Positions 24,766 through 64,000 of a stretch of DNA of 64,000 bases are shown here, piece after piece. How positions within the stretch are numbered: position 1 is the stretch's first letter; each line of letters begins with the position of its first letter. Made by a program: the position numbers and the translations under genes. This DNA comes from Sitta carolinensis (Eukaryota; Chordata; Aves; Passeriformes; Sittidae). Below the pieces are notes generated by a model that saw only the letters and a list, made by a program, of their open reading frames with translations, searched no databases and was not told where the DNA came from. The stretch spans positions 109,516,108-109,580,107 of the forward strand of contig CM063283.1 in NCBI GenBank assembly GCA_032173965.1, given 5' to 3'.

Positions 24766-27483
24766 GATTCCAATTAAGGTTAAAAAAATTTCACAGCTGT
24801 CAGATAAAAATATCTGCAGAGCTTATTGAAAAGGGAGCTGAAGAAGGAAACCAAGGGAGACAGTCACCACAGAGGCACTTTAGAAAATGCTACGGTTATA
24901 AAAGGCACAAATTCATCACACACAGAGCATATATATTCCTGCAAAGTGAAGTCACTCTTTTTAAATTTTTTTCCAAAACACAGAGGCAGGCACCACTGAG
25001 CACTGACCTGCACATGACCACAGCAGACACGCTATAAGCGGCAGTCTATGACAACGCCTAAATGAATTCACTGGAGACACTTGGGAAGCCAGGCTGCTTT
25101 GGCCATCTCATTTTTACAATCTGTTCTTCAACAGAAGGAAGATCAAGGTGATCTTAAGGTGGTGGAGATGGAAGAGGGAATGTCCGTTGATCTGAACACG
25201 GGTCTGGTTTGTTTGTGAACGTCTGTCACCTGTGATTTGAGGGGGTTTGCTTCTTGCCCAAGAGCAGTGACAGGTCTGTTATTTATTCTTGACTCCCCAG
25301 TACTTCTGGAGGTCATACAATTTCTTCTTCCTTGAAAATATTACTTTTTCGTGTCTCAAAAAAGGGAAAAAAATCTTAAAATTTTTGCACATCTGTAAAC
25401 CCTACTTCAGTGGAACAACAGTCCCACTGTGGACACAGAAAGATCTCTTTAAACCCATAGTTTCTTGTACAGGCCATGGGTTCCAGTGATAGACAATGCT
25501 CAGAGAGGTACTTAATTACTTGAATAATGTCTTTGTATTGAGAGCAGATGTGCTATTTGGAATCAAGATCTGCACTAGGGAAAAAATGCACAATGAGGAA
25601 GACAAGGGGGCTGCCTCAGATTGCTCATATCCTTGTTATTGTTGAGTAGTTTATACAATTAGATTTCAAGAACTTTGGTTAACACAGATTTAACACAGAT
25701 TTCTATGCCATGACCCGTCATTCCTTGCAATGTACAGTGGCTATCAGAACAGTGTACAAGAAAGTAAATTTCTCTTTTTTTTTTTTTTTTTGTAAACTCT
25801 TAAGAGCATTACAAAATATTATAAATGGTAACACAGTTCAGTTCGTAAGAGACAAATACAATTATTTCCATGGTTGTTCCTATAGTACATTTTACAAAGC
25901 TGGTAAACTCTTGAAACTTTCATGATAGCAGTTGTCTCATCAAATGTGTTAATAAATTAAGAATACAGCACGACTGGTTATCTGTTAAAACAGACTTCAT
26001 TCCTCTCTTCAAAGGGTTGGCATGAATTTTAATTTCAAAAATGTAAGCCAGTGCTAACAGTTCCCTCTACCCATAGGGAAGCAGCTTGATTCTCTACCTC
26101 CAGGTGTCAATTCCCTCATCATGCTGGCATCCATGTGCACAGGGTGCCAAGTATTCCTTTTGTGTGGAAAATGTTGAGAAAACATCAGCAAATCCATTTT
26201 TAATTCCATATTGGTGGTAAGGTCCACAGCACAATCACAGCAAGACATGGCTGTAAAGACAGAGGGAGCTTTCCTAAAGCTTTGGCAGTCTGCAAGGAAG
26301 AAGACAGAGACTTTAGAGTGTTAATACAATGTCACAATTCAGACCTCCCAGCTCCAACCACATTTGATTAGAAATCTCCGGGAATCCAAATTTATTTTAA
26401 GATTCCTGTCTCACCTACTTTAGTTGTGGCAGAATGAGACATGCTTTGTGTGATTGTTCTAATTTTTTTTCTATTTTTGTTTTGCTTTGAAACTAAGAAT
26501 AAGAAAGGTTTATAAGTTCAGAAACTTTTCAACTTTTTTTTTAATGGTCAATCTCATGAAAAGCTTAGGTTATGATTCAGTTCCATTGTAAGTACCTAAT
26601 TTCTGGTTTTGATTGGAATTTCTCCCCCTGTGGCACACAACATGATCTTGTTACACTGGGAAAAACTTCTGCCAGATTCAGGAGCAAAGAAGAGAGAAAT
26701 ACATTTTGGATGTGAATAAAACCGATTTATCCTCATTAGTTTCATGAATTTTCTCCCCTTTAGAGAATGTGGAGTATTTCTAGGGCAGAAGCAGGACCTG
26801 AATTCCAAACAGTTTTGGCAGAAAAAACATTTGCAAATGCAGCAGCTCTTTATATGTAACGTATTTGTTACATTCATAACATAGTCACTGTCTAGTGCTT
26901 ACAAATATTGGGGCCAAGACTTTAAAAATGTCTTCCCAAATTTAGGTTCCTGTGTTTATTTCTGGCCTAAGAATTGTGTGAGTTGGAAAAGCTCTGAACT
27001 TCCCATTCAGCTTTCAGTTCCTAATTCATGTAGTAAATAAATCACAGGGAGACAAAGCCACGTAGAAGCTCTCTGCAGTAGGCAAATGTCCCAGCAAATT
27101 AGAGCTCGATGTGATACAATGAGAGAGGCCATATGTACACTGCTGCACTCTTCTTCTGCCTTAAAAGATCTTTATGCCTGAAAAGTTCCCCCATGCATTT
27201 TAAAAGGCTGTTATGAGGCTATTCATTTGTGATAAAATCCAAGCTGCTGCTACGAGATGATCTTTAACCGGCACATCAAGTTAAAAAGAACAAAACCTAA
27301 AGGCCAAAAAGCTTGGTGCTGCTCACAAATACTACAGCTTTCCAAGCAGTTCAGTAAATTTCCATGGGACTATTTGGGGAACAAAGTACTGCTCTGCACA
27401 AGCAAGATCAGATGCTAGCCCAAAAAGTCTGCTTGAGACTGGTGATACAGCTCCTCCACCGTCTGCTCACACCAGTTGCTGAA

Positions 27484-27489
27484 TTTATT
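27484..27489 (-). terminator. MAOB: Proximal candidate MAOB poly(A) signal
   Basis: AATAAA on the minus strand is followed by a G/T-rich stretch (ACTGGTGTGAGCAGACGGTGG). It competes with the distal signal near 24760. Confidence 0.35.
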
Positions 27490-28055
27490 ATTATACTTCC
27501 CTCCATGGGTCTTTACTGCAATCCAATATTTTTTACATATAAATTGCTACTCATTGAAGGGAGAAGTGCAGCAAACAGGCTAGAAGAAATTCCAGACATC
27601 TCATCTCCAACTTCACGTGCACCAGATCTTGTTCTTGGCCATACCTGTGTATGACTGTGCACAGGTAAGACAGCAGAAATATCTAGAACAAGGGACGAAC
27701 ATGCTGACAAGTAGGCACTGAGGTTTTAGTGGGTGGATTTTTTTTACTTCTCCCCCACCCCTGCATACTGCCTGCTTTATATCTTCTCTTTTTCTTTTTT
27801 CTTCCATTGCTTGAACGCTACCAAGCTGGGGAAAGCGGAAGCACTTTCATGTGACTCTTGAATCCACAGCTCTCTTTGATCTCACTATCATTTTAGATCC
27901 CTGATTAGTTATCAGAAGTGCATAGTCAGTGCAACACAGCACAGCAGGAAGAAGTGGAAGTGCTAATCCCATCAATATGATTGTTAGGAAAGACAAAAAC
28001 TCTGAATCGACAAATCTGTGTTCAGCATGAAGCAAGAGTTTGGGGGCAGATAACT

Positions 28056-28108
28056 TTGTTTTTGTTTTTGTTTTGTTTTGTTTTCTTTAGTTTTGTTTTG
28101 TTTGTTTA
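28056..28108 (+). repeat. (TTTTG)n-like simple repeat
   Basis: About 50 bases of irregular TTTTG/TTTTTG units. Confidence 0.85.
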
Positions 28109-28875
28109 ATGCTAACACTACAATTTCAAGCCTGTTGTGCCCTAGCAGGCAGGAGACAGCCTCAAGGTGCTCACAGGGACAGACACTACTGGACAGGAAT
28201 TCTGCTGTGCCCCACAGTTGTGAATACATCTGGGGAGCCTGAAATTCAACCACATTTCCAACCACAGCAGAACTATTGTCCTTTAGCTCACTGTAGGACA
28301 AAAATGCCACTGGAAATGCCAGCATCCTATGGTTGCACTTGCATAGCTCAGATGGATAAACTTAGCCTGGCTTGTCCCTTAGGTGCTCCCTGGCCTCTGG
28401 ACATCTGGGTAAGAAATAAAAACACTAACAGTTTCTTACCAGTAATTTGCATGAACTATCTGATTATTCTGTAAGCTGTGAATTTCTTTTCTCAGTCTAC
28501 CACAGAGGAAGGCAGACATCCTTTGTTTACCACTTGGGACATTGTTGTACAGTACAGTATAAATATGCCTGTGGAAACTTGGAGTTCAGGGTCAGGTGGT
28601 GACGTAAGAGTAAAACCAACCAGAAATCTCATCAGAATAGGCTTTAGAGAGGTATTTTTTTCACTTCTGTTCTGAGATCTGGATCTAAACCTGAAGGTGA
28701 TAACACTTGGTACCCTAGAAATTCAACAACCAAAAAGTTACTGCTAGAAGTAGGCCTGGACTATAAGGGTTATTTTTCAAAATGGATCCCTTTACTATAC
28801 CACTTCCCTCCAGTCTATTTTCTCTACTGTTTTCATCTCTTCCTCAGATTTTGGAGACAGAAAAGTACATGACAA

Positions 28876-28908
28876 AATAAAACCTCTGAAAAAAAAAAAA
28901 AAAAAAAA
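28876..28908 (+). repeat. AATAAA followed by a 20-base poly(A) tract
   Basis: AATAAA at 28876-28881 is followed seven bases later by 20 A bases at 28889-28908, about 50 bases beyond the MAOB stop and on the opposite strand. It could be a retroposed RNA tail or a chance A tract. Confidence 0.6.
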
Positions 28909-28958
28909 GAAAATCCCTCAAATCCCTCAATTGTGAGGCTTTGAGTTGACACCTTTTT

Positions 28959-58444
<29,486 letters not shown>

Positions 58445-61400
58445 CTAAAAGATAAAAAGAAAAACAATTAAAGAATACTTTTGTATATGCACTGCACAGC
58501 TTTTGTGACTTGATACATAAATACTCTCATAGCTGTCCATCCAAATCCTGAATTTTTCATTCAAACACTATGCCAGAGTGGTGAGGTAGTGGAATTAGAA
58601 CACTCAAAACCCAACAATCTTTAAGTGGAACTGAAGCCACCTAATTAAACAGTTTGTTTTCCAATTTTACATGTGCTGAGCAAGTTTTGCACCATATGCT
58701 CAGGAATTCTGATGCATCAGCCAGCACTTGGTTCGATGGCCACCTAGCCAGGCAGAGAACTTACAAACTTTACTGTTTGTAAACAGAAAGCTATCCTCCC
58801 AAATATTTAATTTTTTATAATCTAAACAACAACAAAAAAGGAAGAAGTATTATTAGGACTGTCCTAAATTTGTGAAGTTTTCCTGACACTTGTTCTCTGT
58901 CTCTGCTTTCCAGTTCTGAATATTTTGAAGTACAGTAGCAAAGTTCCCACACAGTCAGGTCACAGGGTTCATCTCCAGAAGAACACATGATCTGACTAAG
59001 AAGAGACAGAATGTGCAGCTGTGTGTGGCAACAAGGATTAAAAGTATGGGTAAGTCTACCCCAAAAAATTACTTTGTTCCTCATCCATTTTTTAATGCAT
59101 TTTGTTTCCTTCTTGCGACTCTTGAAGCTGAGATGCACAAGTGAAGGAACAGTAAAAATAGAGGAGGTAATATCTTTTTTAGTTGTGATGTCATAAATCC
59201 TCACAATTGCAGTGGAAAATACCAGTGTCAAGCCGTGCAGCCAGTGTGTCAAGCTGCTGTGGGAATGAACGGAACTAGAGAGGGTGCACATGGAGGGAAT
59301 CCAGCCCACAGCCTCTCAACTTCCTAAGATCATCTCTGCCTTTTCATTCAGCACACAAACAGGAGTTTTAAATAAACCGAGGTGCTTACTTTGGCCTCGT
59401 GAATTTCTAGCAGGACAAGAGTTATATTCCAGCAGGTTGTATCATCCTTCTGAACCAACAGGATGTGTTGAATAAAGTTCAGCAAGAGGCCAGGCTTGAA
59501 GCCACACTCATACACGATAACTCATCTATCCTTTCTGGCTTCCTGCCTTGTTACCATGAGAATGCAATCAGCTCCCTCTGTGTGTCCTAGTACATGCAGT
59601 TTTTGAGTTGTCATCCAAGCAGATTGTTCCAAGCAGAAAGCAGCCGTGGAAGAAATGGCAAAAAGCACTGACAGCAAAAACAGATGGCCCAGGCTAACGT
59701 GGCAGGGCTGAATGAAATGAAAATGAAGAAAATATAGCAGTCCTGGGGAGAGGCTACAGAACAGTCTGGTCACCAACTCATGGGCTGGGGGTAGGAGAAC
59801 CCAGTCCTGCTTCTAGCCCTGTAGTGAAACTGCTGCAATGTGCTGCAGTTAAGCTTTTTCTTTCCCCATACAAAAAAAAAAAAATTAAAAAAAAAGAAAG
59901 GAAAAAAGTTACAATAGTGTAGACCTATCTATCTAAAGAATTTTACTTTTTCTAAAGAAAAGCTGTAAATATTTTCATTAAAACATCATAACCTTGTGCC
60001 TTTTTCTTTTTCCTAGTTTCATGGGCTTATTTATCTTGGGTTTTCACATAAGAAAACCAGTAATGAAACTGATAAAGGTCTTTCCGAACTTCCTACTGAG
60101 GAAATTATATTGCAAAAACATCTGGTTGGATCAGTGGCCTTGACTACACTCAAAAATATTTGAAGACACCAAGGAAGAACATAATACAGAAACAGCCATG
60201 GTATGTAAACATGGACAAACCCCTTCAAACAACTTGCAAAGAGAGATTGGCTTCTGGAGGAAAAAAAAGCAGCAAAACTCCTAAACATATCTGGCTTATC
60301 TGTTAAAGAAAATAGAAGTTACTTCTCAAAAAGGATGAAACTTCTCAAAACTGATGAAATATATAAAAAAATATTTGGATATTTCACCAGTAGGGTGAGG
60401 ATCAATAGCAGTTATTAATAATTTACAGAACGAATGCATGAACTAAAGGCTGCTGTCACTGAAGGTCTCTGCTGACTTTTCATGCTAACAGGTATAGAGT
60501 AATCAATTAATAGCATTCAGTTACCAACACTGATTAAGGGATATGAGATTTGACTTTCTTTATTAAAATCTAATGAATAAACATTTCATTGCAGCTGGGA
60601 ACAAAGGCAGTTTATTCCCAGGAGCTGAACCAACCACGAAGTTTGTGAAAGGATAACTCTCTGGACTCCACTGAAATGCAGCTGATTTGCAGCCCAGGCA
60701 CCACCTCTTTGTTTGCTCCTGCACATTTCATCCACCTGATTGCACCTACCGTTTATTCCCCACTGTTTATTTTGGGGCATGTGCCATCTTCCCCCCACCC
60801 TCCGCCACATTCACACATGGATCTGTTAAAGATGGACAAGAGTTTACTCTTTCCTGAAGCAAAAGCAAAACCCCAAAACAGTGTTGAGGCAAGGATCAAG
60901 CTCATTAATATCTCACTGCCCCATCCATGCCCATCCTCCAGTAGATCTGTTCTCTGCAGGGGCAGGGATGTGTCTTTGGGGCTTGGAAGATGCAGTCTGA
61001 AGGGTTCCCAAACCAAGCATCACCCTGGCCAGTTCAAGGGCTGGTGGTCCCCCCCTTCCTCTCACCCACATCACAGCTCTGCTCTGGTGTCTGCAGAAAT
61101 CATCACAAACACGTAACAGGAAAAAGATGGAAGAAGCAAAGGCAGAGCTCAGGAGGGTCACAGGGCACAGCAAAGGACCAGAGCAGGTCTCTCAGCACAC
61201 GCAGAACAGGACAACTCAAGGCTGCTGGTGACAGGTACCACACCACAGTGCAAGTGTCAGGTGGGAATGTTGCTGGTTTTGGTATCCCACATATTGGGAA
61301 TCACAGCACTGCCACATCAGTCCATGCCTGTTCCTGGAGCTGGACCCAAGGCCCCACATAGGCTCTTGGACTGCCACTGTAATAACAGTGAGGGGACTGG

Positions 61401-62246
61401 ATGTTGTGGAGGGAGAGCTCTGAGCCAAAGAGGTACAAGGGCAGGTAAGGCACCAGGAACAGCAACAAAAGCATAATAAAATGGAAATGAACACAAGGAT
61501 GTGAATATTGAGGTTGAGGTTTGCTTTTCACAAACTAACAACTGCTGCAGAAAACCCCATAAACCACAACCTCTTTTCTGGGCAAGAGTCAGACTGGTGT
61601 CTGTGCCCCAATTGCTTTGAACAGAGCACACCTGTGAAGCAAAGCCTGGAAAAATCAGTCCCACATGATATAAGGTCTCCTCGTGAGAAGTTTAACCCTT
61701 CACATGTTTCACATTCCAGCACTGCCTCTGGCTTACCTGCCACTCTAACACATCACTAACAAAAGGCAGATTCTTTGATATTGCCCCCATTCCTCACAAG
61801 CAAGGCAAAGGGCTGCGTTGAAATGCAAAAGCCATCCAAAACTGTGCCTTATGCTATTATTGCTATTATTGCTCCTATTGTGTGCACAGTGTTTGTCACC
61901 CAGAGGCAGCTTTCCCTCCTCCCCAGGAGCATTTCAGTAGAACCAGATCTGAATTGCATATAAGGGCTCAGCCACTTTTACCACCACTTCACAGAAGACA
62001 GAAATTGGGTCCAATTTCCAGCACAGGTCAGCTTTCTCCAAGGGGCCACAGAGAGCCATATATAAATACAGAGAGGGAGACCCAGCAGAGAACAGTTGAG
62101 CCACCTCACCTGCAGTTCTGCCCAAGGAACCAATAGGCAGATAATTAACACAAACAACAAAGAAACAAAGATGATTATTTGAAGCCCCAGACTGAAAATA
62201 CCACGGCGTTTAGAGGATGCTGAACCGGGCAAGCCTCCCTCCATCT

Positions 62247-62260
62247 GTTACCACGGCAAC
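62247..62260. promoter_or_regulatory. X-box (RFX)-like motif
   Basis: GTTACCACGGCAAC fits the RFX consensus GTNRCC-NN-RGYAAC at every defined base. It lies in MAOB intron 1 amid a small cluster of CpG sites. Function is inferred only from the motif. Confidence 0.4.
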
Positions 62261-62637
62261 CCTGTACCCAACGGCAGCCACCCAGAGATCCTGGTGGGAG
62301 ATTGCCTCCCCCAGAATCTTATAACCAAGTTCCAGTCACGAAATCATTTCTCTCCCCATCGTGCAGCACTCTGCATCCACACAGATTGGACTCAAATGTA
62401 ATCATCACGGTAATTATTTCATCTGCAGCTCCAACTTCTTTCTTTCTTGTTTGATGCCTCTGTACCTACTAAACACCTTAAATGGCACCATTTCACTAAG
62501 CAGCTTCATTACCACCTCACTTCCTGACATCAACAGTTTTCTTATCCTGAGAGAATGACTAATTCAGATTTTTAATTTTATTTTTAAACAGAAAATCTTA
62601 ACTATTTATGCTAGGGCAAAATCCAAACTGCTATTTT

Positions 62638-62694
62638 ATAGAGTCATTGAATCATTAAGCTTGGAAATATCTCCAAGATCATAGAGTCCAACCT
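62638..62694 (-). mobile_element. Short CR1-like 3' end fragment
   Basis: The plus strand reads AGAGTCATTGAATCATTAAG, then TTGGAAATATCTCC and AAGATCATAGAGTCCAACC, the reverse of a CR1 3' end. Confidence 0.7.
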
Positions 62695-62696
62695 TT

Positions 62697-62825
62697 ATTA
62701 TATATGTTTATTTTTATATATATACACATATATATATGTGTGTGTATGTATATTTGGATTACATATACTTGTATTATATATAATATAAATATTATAACAT
62801 ATTTATTATATTTATATAATAATTT
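62697..62825. repeat. AT-rich TA/TG microsatellite
   Basis: TATATA, GTGTGT and TATAATATA units follow directly after the CR1 fragment. Confidence 0.85.
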
Positions 62826-64000
62826 TGAATTGAAAAATGTGGAAGAGAGTCTCATTTTTCATTTGACCCACATGTGCCCTACAATGTAGCCCTATGATCA
62901 ATTATATTTGATTATCTAAAGAATATTTTTAAATATATTTTCTAAAAAAACTGATTGAAATTTAATAACACCATTCTATTCTGCCTGGAATCGACAACTT
63001 TACTGAAACACCCTCTAATCTTAGCATTTCAACAAAAAAAAACCACCAGAAAGGACATGGCTGGAAGTTGCAGCTCTGAAAAGCTGTAAATTTCTGAAGG
63101 CGTTCCTGTTGTACTTTCTCTCTATTACTCACTATTTTATTATGTTCCTCCATAATTATTATCTCCTTTCTAGGAAAAAAAATGCTTCTTTCATTTCTTT
63201 AATTATAAAAATCATCTACAAATTCTTAATTTTAATTCATGGAGGGAGCAAAGAAAGTTCTAAGCCACAGGCATTCAATTAATCGCTTCTAAAATGGCTG
63301 GTACAAAAAAAATTGTTCACCTTATAACCATAAAAATTCCTCCCTTTGAGTAAAATTGTACATTGAGCAGGAAGAAATGCTGCCATTGTACTTGTGCTGC
63401 ATTAACTTGCAGGTCTTAATGCAGAACATCCTTCAATTTGTGGAATTTGCCAACATTTTCCTCCTTGTATCTATTCTGACACAAAAGATATGTTCACAAG
63501 GGATTTTCTTTTCTGCTTGTCAACCTGTTCAGCCACATCTAAATCACTGAGTCTGCAGAGATGTCAGGTGGCAGATGCTGCTTTACACAGAGCCAGTGGG
63601 CAGAGCAGCCTTGGTGCAGTCCAGAGCAGAGAACAAACATTGCACAAGGCTCATGAGGATGTGGCCAAAAACGCACCTTGGAAATGGGATAACACTCAGC
63701 CTGCAGAACAAGCACAGTCCTCTGCCCTGGGGTTAATGGAGAAACTGTGGGATGCAAAAATGTTTCACAAGACTGACAGCAAAAAAAAAGAACATCCTAA
63801 TTGATTATATACAGACAAATAAGACTTCAGGGTCTAAGATGAACTCAAATATTTTTAACAAAACTATTCAATTATTCAACAGATGGATGTCCATGGATAT
63901 TTAACACATTGAAGCTGTTATTTTAGTAACCTTTGTATTCTTCTAGATCTTGAATATGTCACATTTTGACCAGAGAGGCCATGAATTTAACTTCATGTGA

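Larger units (their letters stand above)
24760..28958 (-). other. MAOB: Possible MAOB 3' UTR (extent uncertain)
   Basis: This is the stretch after the MAOB stop on the minus strand. Two candidate poly(A) signals lie in it: 27484-27489, giving a 3' UTR of about 1.5 kb, and 24760-24765, giving about 4.2 kb. I see no other coding sequence. It also contains a (TTTTG)n repeat and a poly(A) tract. Confidence 0.4.
58445..64000 (-). other. Part of MAOB intron 1
   Basis: I looked on the minus strand for the short first exon (a GGGIS-type ending before a GT donor) and found none, so it lies right of the window. The stretch holds an X-box-like motif (62247), a CR1 tail (62638) and an AT microsatellite (62697). 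No other gene is recognised. Confidence 0.7.

Noticed and set aside
58815..59309. 164-codon open frame on the minus strand in MAOB intron 1
   Set aside because: No similarity to MAO exon 1 or to any family that I recognise; treated as chance.
58445..64000. Possible MAOB exon 1, promoter or neighbouring NDP gene at the right edge
   Set aside because: No GGGIS-type coding end before a GT donor, no CpG island and no cystine-knot coding sequence found; these probably lie outside the window.

Overview
The window is vertebrate nuclear DNA, most likely from a bird. It carries two monoamine oxidase genes arranged tail to tail. The evidence for a bird is a set of CR1 LINE fragments ending in the ATTCTATGA-type tail, avian-style solo LTRs, compact introns, and the MAOA(+)/MAOB(-) convergent pair seen in amniotes. 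A species cannot be named from this sequence. Almost all open reading frames over 60 codons here are chance frames in introns or intergenic DNA; the real coding sequence lies in 26 short exons.

Layout. Positions 1-1518 are the end of MAOA intron 3. Positions 1519-15602 hold MAOA exons 4 to 15 on the + strand, 428 codons, open throughout, with exons 1-3 to the left of the window. A poly(A) signal at 15788 ends the gene. Positions 15794 to about 24759 are intergenic, with CR1 fragments and some AT-rich stretches that may be conserved. Positions of about 24760-28958 may be a long MAOB 3' UTR. Positions 28959-58444 hold MAOB exons 15 to 2 on the - strand. Positions 58445-64000 are MAOB intron 1, with exon 1 beyond the right edge. 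Exon lengths match one for one between the two genes (105, 92, 142, 150, 160, 97, 54, 58, 98, 112, 63 and a 156-base terminal coding exon), except that MAOB exons 6 and 7 are each one base short.

Both genes encode flavin amine oxidases of the outer mitochondrial membrane. The FAD-linking SGGCY, the active-site lysine (VIKC), the second cage tyrosine (WSGYMEG) and a C-terminal membrane anchor are all visible. Assignment rests on paralog-specific segments: [18 protein letters not shown] and the selectivity isoleucine on the left (MAOA), and [31 protein letters not shown] and KLCELYAKVLGS on the right (MAOB).

The main observations are these. The MAOB-position gene carries Ile/Phe/Leu where human MAOB has Leu171/Ile199/Tyr326, a state I recall from fish MAO. 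MAOB exons 6 and 7 each lack one base in a G/C homopolymer, so the gene as written is frameshifted, by assembly error or by a real lesion. MAOB exon 7 is unusually CpG-rich. The MAOA copy is divergent at positions that are usually fixed. I found no new multi-gene system; this is an ordinary two-gene locus with transposon remnants.
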